DNA from: an uncultured Christensenella sp.
Lineage (GTDB): Bacteria > Bacillota > Clostridia > Christensenellales > Borkfalkiaceae
DNA: 35,508 nucleotides
Direction of reading: 5' to 3'
NCBI GenBank assembly: GCA_910578065.1
Contig: CAJTPB010000019.1
Coordinates: 1 to 35,508, forward strand
The notes below the pieces were generated by a model, which was not told where the DNA came from, did not search any database, and saw only the letters and a list, made by a program, of their open reading frames with translations. Positions 32,264 through 35,508 of the stretch are shown piece after piece; the stretch's first letter is position 1; the number at the start of each line of letters is the position of its first letter. Position numbers and translations under genes: made by a program.

Positions 32264-33172
32264 GTGAATAAAATTCTTGTCGTTTGCGGCGCGACCGCTA
32301 CGGGCAAAACCGCGCTCGCCGCAGAATGCGCCCGTATTTTGCACGGCGAAGTGATTTCCGCCGACGCGCTTTTGGTATACAAAGGGCTGAATATCGGAAC
32401 TGCGAAGCCGACGCAAGCGGAAATGCGGGGCGTTACGCATTATATGATTGACGTATGCGAGCCGACGGAAGCGTTTTCCGTAAGCGACTTTGAACGGCTT
32501 GCGCTTCCCTTGCTGGAAGATATATTATCCCGCGGGAAAACGCCCGTTCTTTGCGGCGGCACGGGATTTTACATGAACGCGCTGTTGTACAAAAGTTCGT
32601 TCGGCAATACGCCCGCCGATCTTCGCGTGCGGCAGGAATACGAACGGATGGAAAAGGAAAAAGGGCGGGATCATCTGCACGCGCTGCTGCAAGAAGTGGA
32701 TCCCGAAAGCGCGCGGCGCCTGCACCCGAACGACGTAAAGCGGGTGATCCGCGCGTTGGAAATTTACGAGCTTACGGGGCAAAAAAAATCTGCGCAAAAA
32801 GACGAGGCGATCCCCCGCTATCCCTTTTGCGCGGTAGCGTACGATTACCCGCGCGAAGCGCTTTACGGGCGTATCGGCAGGCGTGTGGAAGAGATGTTCG
32901 CGCAGGGGCTTGTTGACGAAGTAAAAGGACTGTTGGCGCGCGGTGTTGGGGAAAATGCGCAGTGCATGCAGGGAATCGGCTATAAAGAAGTGGTCGAAGG
33001 GTTGAAAAACGGCGATTCAGATAGTACTATGTCTGAAATAATAAAGAAAAATACGCGCAATTACGCCAAGCGGCAGATAACGTTTTTTAAACGCACGCAA
33101 AATTTGCATTGGCTTGCGCCCGCTTCGGCGGAGCAGTCTGCGCGGGAGGTGATCGAACTGTATGAACGTTGA
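32264..33172 (+). CDS. miaA: tRNA dimethylallyltransferase
   Basis: 302 residues from GTG 32264, three bases after the mutL stop, with AAAAGGA at 32246-32252. P-loop GATATGKT (residues 9-16), then ISADALLVYKGLNIGTAKPT, which corresponds to the usual ISADS-x-Q-VY-x-x-(M/L)-D-IGTAKP. GGTGFYMNALL, HPNDVKRVIRALEI and QGIGYKEV follow. It prenylates A37 of tRNAs reading UNN codons, giving the substrate of MiaB. It overlaps the next gene by 11 bases. Confidence 0.95.
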   Translation: MNKILVVCGATATGKTALAAECARILHGEVISADALLVYKGLNIGTAKPTQAEMRGVTHYMIDVCEPTEAFSVSDFERLALPLLEDILSRGKTPVLCGGTGFYMNALLYKSSFGNTPADLRVRQEYERMEKEKGRDHLHALLQEVDPESARRLHPNDVKRVIRALEIYELTGQKKSAQKDEAIPRYPFCAVAYDYPREALYGRIGRRVEEMFAQGLVDEVKGLLARGVGENAQCMQGIGYKEVVEGLKNGDSDSTMSEIIKKNTRNYAKRQITFFKRTQNLHWLAPASAEQSAREVIELYER

Positions 33173-34394
33173 AGAAAGAATTGAAAAAGCGGAAAAAAAG
33201 CTGCAAGAAGCGTTCGGCGCGATCGATAAAATCGCGTTGAAAAATCAAGAAAAGGTATTGAACGCGTTTCGGGAAGAGCGGATTGCGTTGCGCCATTTTG
33301 CGCCTTCCAGCGGTTACGGCTACGGCGACGAAGGGAAAGAGGTGTTGGGCAAAGTTTACGCCCGCGCGTTCGGCGCAAAGCGCGCTATCGTTTCGCCCGC
33401 GCTGCTCAGCGGAACGCATGCGCTTACCGTTGCGCTGTTCGGCGTGCTTCGCCCCAAAGAGCGCGTGCTGTGCATTACGGGCGTTCCGTACGATACCATT
33501 CGCGGCGTGATTTGGGGAAAGGGCAACGGTTCGCTTTCCGACTTCGGGATCACCTTCGACGTAACGCTGTTAAACGCAAAAGGCAAGGTTGATTTTGCCG
33601 CCGTAAAAGAAGCGCTTGCAGCAAAGGAATACCGCATGGTTTATATTCAGCGTTCGCGCGGGTACGAACTGCGCGATGCGTTTACCGTTGCGGAAATTTC
33701 CGAAATGTGCAAGTTCGTGCGCAGCTGCGGCTTCCGCGGCTGCATTTTTGCGGATAACTGTTACGGCGAATTTGCCGAAGAAAAAGAGCCTACGGAAGTC
33801 GGCGTCGATCTAATGGCGGGTTCGCTTATCAAAAATCCCGGGGGAGGCATTGCGCCCACGGGCGGCTATATCGCGGGAAAAAACAAATATGTCGAACAGG
33901 CGGAATATCGCTTGACCGCGCCTTCCGTAGGGGGAGAAGTGGGTTCGTATGCTTACGGGTATCAACAGCTGTATCAAGGCTTTTTTCTTGCGCCGCACAC
34001 CGTCGCACAGGCGTTGAAGGGCGGACTGTTGATCGGCGCGTGTTTGCAGGATTTGGGTTACGTCAATTTTCCTTCGGCAAACAAAGTTCCTGCCGATATT
34101 ACGCGCGCCGTGCGCTTTCATACCGAAAAGCAGCTGACCGATTTTATTCAGTCGGTGCAGGAATGTTCCCCCATAGACAGTTATGTGAAGTTGGAAGCGT
34201 GGGATATGCCGGGGTACGATTGCAAAGTGATCATGGCGGCAGGATGTTTCGTTCAAGGGGCGAGTATCGAACTTTCCGCAGACGCGCCCATTCGCAAACC
34301 GTATACGGCGTATTTTCAGGGCGGTTTAACTTACGAACACTGCAAAATCGCGTGCAGACACATTTTACGAAAGCTCGTTTCGGGCAATAAATAA
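33162..34394 (+). CDS. Methionine gamma-lyase family PLP protein ('aluminium resistance' family, YnbB-like)
   Basis: 410 residues, the normal length for this PF06838-type family. It has HFAPSSGYGYGDEGKE, the cofactor-binding SPALLSGTHAL, ADNCYGEFAE, and the probable PLP lysine in GSLIKNPGGGIAPTGGYIAG. The reaction of the family is not well established despite its names. ATG 33162 lies within the last codons of miaA and has GGGAGGTGA upstream (33145-33153). In many Bacillota this gene sits after miaA and hfq; here hfq is absent between them. Confidence 0.9.
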   Translation: MNVEERIEKAEKKLQEAFGAIDKIALKNQEKVLNAFREERIALRHFAPSSGYGYGDEGKEVLGKVYARAFGAKRAIVSPALLSGTHALTVALFGVLRPKERVLCITGVPYDTIRGVIWGKGNGSLSDFGITFDVTLLNAKGKVDFAAVKEALAAKEYRMVYIQRSRGYELRDAFTVAEISEMCKFVRSCGFRGCIFADNCYGEFAEEKEPTEVGVDLMAGSLIKNPGGGIAPTGGYIAGKNKYVEQAEYRLTAPSVGGEVGSYAYGYQQLYQGFFLAPHTVAQALKGGLLIGACLQDLGYVNFPSANKVPADITRAVRFHTEKQLTDFIQSVQECSPIDSYVKLEAWDMPGYDCKVIMAAGCFVQGASIELSADAPIRKPYTAYFQGGLTYEHCKIACRHILRKLVSGNK

Positions 34395-34450
34395 ACGGAA
34401 AACGTTTCGCGCCCGTTGCGGCGCGCGTTTAAATAAAAAGAGGTGTTTTT

Positions 34451-35464
34451 ATGAATTGGCAAAGTATATGGAATTCGATAAAAAGTTTTTTTACCGATAA
34501 CGTATGGCAGATCGTTCTGTTTTTCGCCGTGCTCGTGCTGGGCATCGTGATCATCAAAATTACGTTGAACGTGATCAAGCGGTTGTTTGCAAAAAGCAGA
34601 ATGGAAAAAATCGCCCAGCAATTTATTACGGCGATTTTACGGGTTTTACTGTATTTGGTGCTCGTACTTGTGCTGCTTAGTATGATGGGCGTGCAGATAA
34701 CGGGCATTATAACGGCGTTAAGCGCGCTTCTTCTTGCCGTCGGTTTGGCGTTGGAAAGCAATATTGCAAACCTTGCAAACGGAATTGTGATCGTAGCGAC
34801 GAAAATGTTTAAAAAAGGCGATTACATTTCGGTAAACGGAGTGGAAGGCAGCATTACCGATATCAACTTTTTGTTTACGACCATCAACACGACGGATAAC
34901 AAGCGGGTCACTATTCCAAACAGCACGATCGTAAACAGCAGCGTTTACAATGCGGGGGCGAACACCACCCGCCGCGTGGAATTTACCTTTTCGGTCGCAT
35001 ACGAAACGGACGTGGAACTGGTGAAGCAAACGGTGATCGACGTGATGAAAAGCAACGGAAAAGTGCTTTTAGATCCTCAACCGTTTTGCCGTTTAAAGGT
35101 GTTGGGGGCAAGCAGCATCGACTTTTTCAGCCATTGTTGGTGCGACGCCGAAGATTATTGGGACGTATATTATTATGTGGTGGAAAACGTTTATAATCAG
35201 TTTAAAAAGCTGGGGATTTCCGTTCCGTACAATCAAATCGAAGTGCGCAGCCGCACCGACGAAGTGGTTATGCCTTATATAGACGAGCCGTTGCCCGAAA
35301 GAGTGGAAAAGGTGCGCGTGCAATCGCAAAAGGTGAAATTGGAAGACGCAAGTTTTTCCGAAGTGATTGCAATGGGCAAAAAGCACAAGAAAAAGAAGAA
35401 AGAAGAAAAAGCCGAACCGCAGGCGGCTGCGGAAGAGCGCGAAAAAGAGGATACGACCGTTTAA
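34451..35464 (+). CDS. Small-conductance mechanosensitive channel (MscS family)
   Basis: 337 residues. Three transmembrane helices lie at ~17-40, ~62-82 and ~85-112, the third containing the pore-lining LSALLLAVGLALESNIANLANG. The MscS beta domain (KKGDYISVNGVEGSITDINFLFTTI ... IPNST) and the C-terminal alpha/beta domain follow. A highly charged tail (~310-337, KKHKKKKKEEKAE) is appended. It opens under membrane tension to release solutes. AGAGGTG precedes ATG 34451. The 56-base gap to the previous gene suggests the same transcript. Confidence 0.93.
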   Translation: MNWQSIWNSIKSFFTDNVWQIVLFFAVLVLGIVIIKITLNVIKRLFAKSRMEKIAQQFITAILRVLLYLVLVLVLLSMMGVQITGIITALSALLLAVGLALESNIANLANGIVIVATKMFKKGDYISVNGVEGSITDINFLFTTINTTDNKRVTIPNSTIVNSSVYNAGANTTRRVEFTFSVAYETDVELVKQTVIDVMKSNGKVLLDPQPFCRLKVLGASSIDFFSHCWCDAEDYWDVYYYVVENVYNQFKKLGISVPYNQIEVRSRTDEVVMPYIDEPLPERVEKVRVQSQKVKLEDASFSEVIAMGKKHKKKKKEEKAEPQAAAEEREKEDTTV

Positions 35465-35481
35465 GGTACGGAAAATACCGC

Positions 35482-35508
35482 ATGCAATTTAAAGATAGAA
35501 AGCCCGCC
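35482..35508 (+). CDS. Start of a possible CDS cut by the window end
   Basis: ATG 35482 opens a frame (MQFKDRKPA) running off the window, 17 bases after the MscS stop. Only nine codons are visible and no strong ribosome binding site precedes it, so this may not be a gene. Confidence 0.25.

Overview
This 35.5 kb window looks like chromosomal core DNA from an anaerobic, probably uncultured member of the Bacillota (Clostridia-like). The evidence is an electron-bifurcating NfnAB pair, DegV, a CwlD-type amidase, a class A PBP, and the miaB-mutS-mutL-miaA block followed by the 'aluminium resistance' methionine gamma-lyase-like gene, an order common in this phylum. Family-level placement is not possible from the sequence alone. 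Nearly all genes are on the + strand; only degV and the PBP gene are on the - strand. I see no IS elements, prophage, CRISPR array, rRNA or tRNA.

Layout: (1) 1-3000: a nitrilase-fold gene that appears to lack its catalytic triad, a HEPN-like plus CBS-pair gene, and degV. (2) 3080-5411: nfnAB with a textbook promoter and terminator. (3) 5412-5895: a 480 bp spacer filled with a degenerate 60-80 bp repeat array, ending in a 16 bp-arm palindrome just before a cwlD-like gene. (4) 6597-8515: thioesterase, flavin-reductase-like and membrane protein genes, translationally coupled. (5) 8519-12855: argG-argC, then argJ-argB, with their own promoters. (6) 12880-23247: argD-argF-carA-carB/dapF-membrane protein-cysteine desulfurase-thiI, seven tightly packed genes with a single terminator. 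Together regions 5 and 6 encode arginine synthesis from glutamate via acetylated intermediates (argA activity supplied by ArgJ), carbamoyl phosphate synthesis, and a tRNA 4-thiouridine module. (7) 23246-25432 (-): class A PBP. (8) 25488-35464: sir2, miaB, mutS, mutL, miaA, a PLP lyase and an MscS channel.

Three things stand out. First, carB (residues 1-1071) and dapF (1072-1351) are one uninterrupted reading frame with both halves full length and with catalytic residues present: a carbamoyl-phosphate synthase large subunit / diaminopimelate epimerase fusion. Second, spacers contain decayed copies of the ends of neighbouring genes: two tandem ~123 bp copies of the 5' end of argD lie upstream of argD, and a ~105 bp copy of the 3' end of sir2 lies directly downstream of sir2, still in frame beyond the stop codon. 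Weaker signals of the same kind exist elsewhere. Third, several genes have a good -10 box only 5-8 bases before the start codon, which predicts leaderless or nearly leaderless mRNAs.

All identities and counts given here are hand alignments; nothing was searched against a database.
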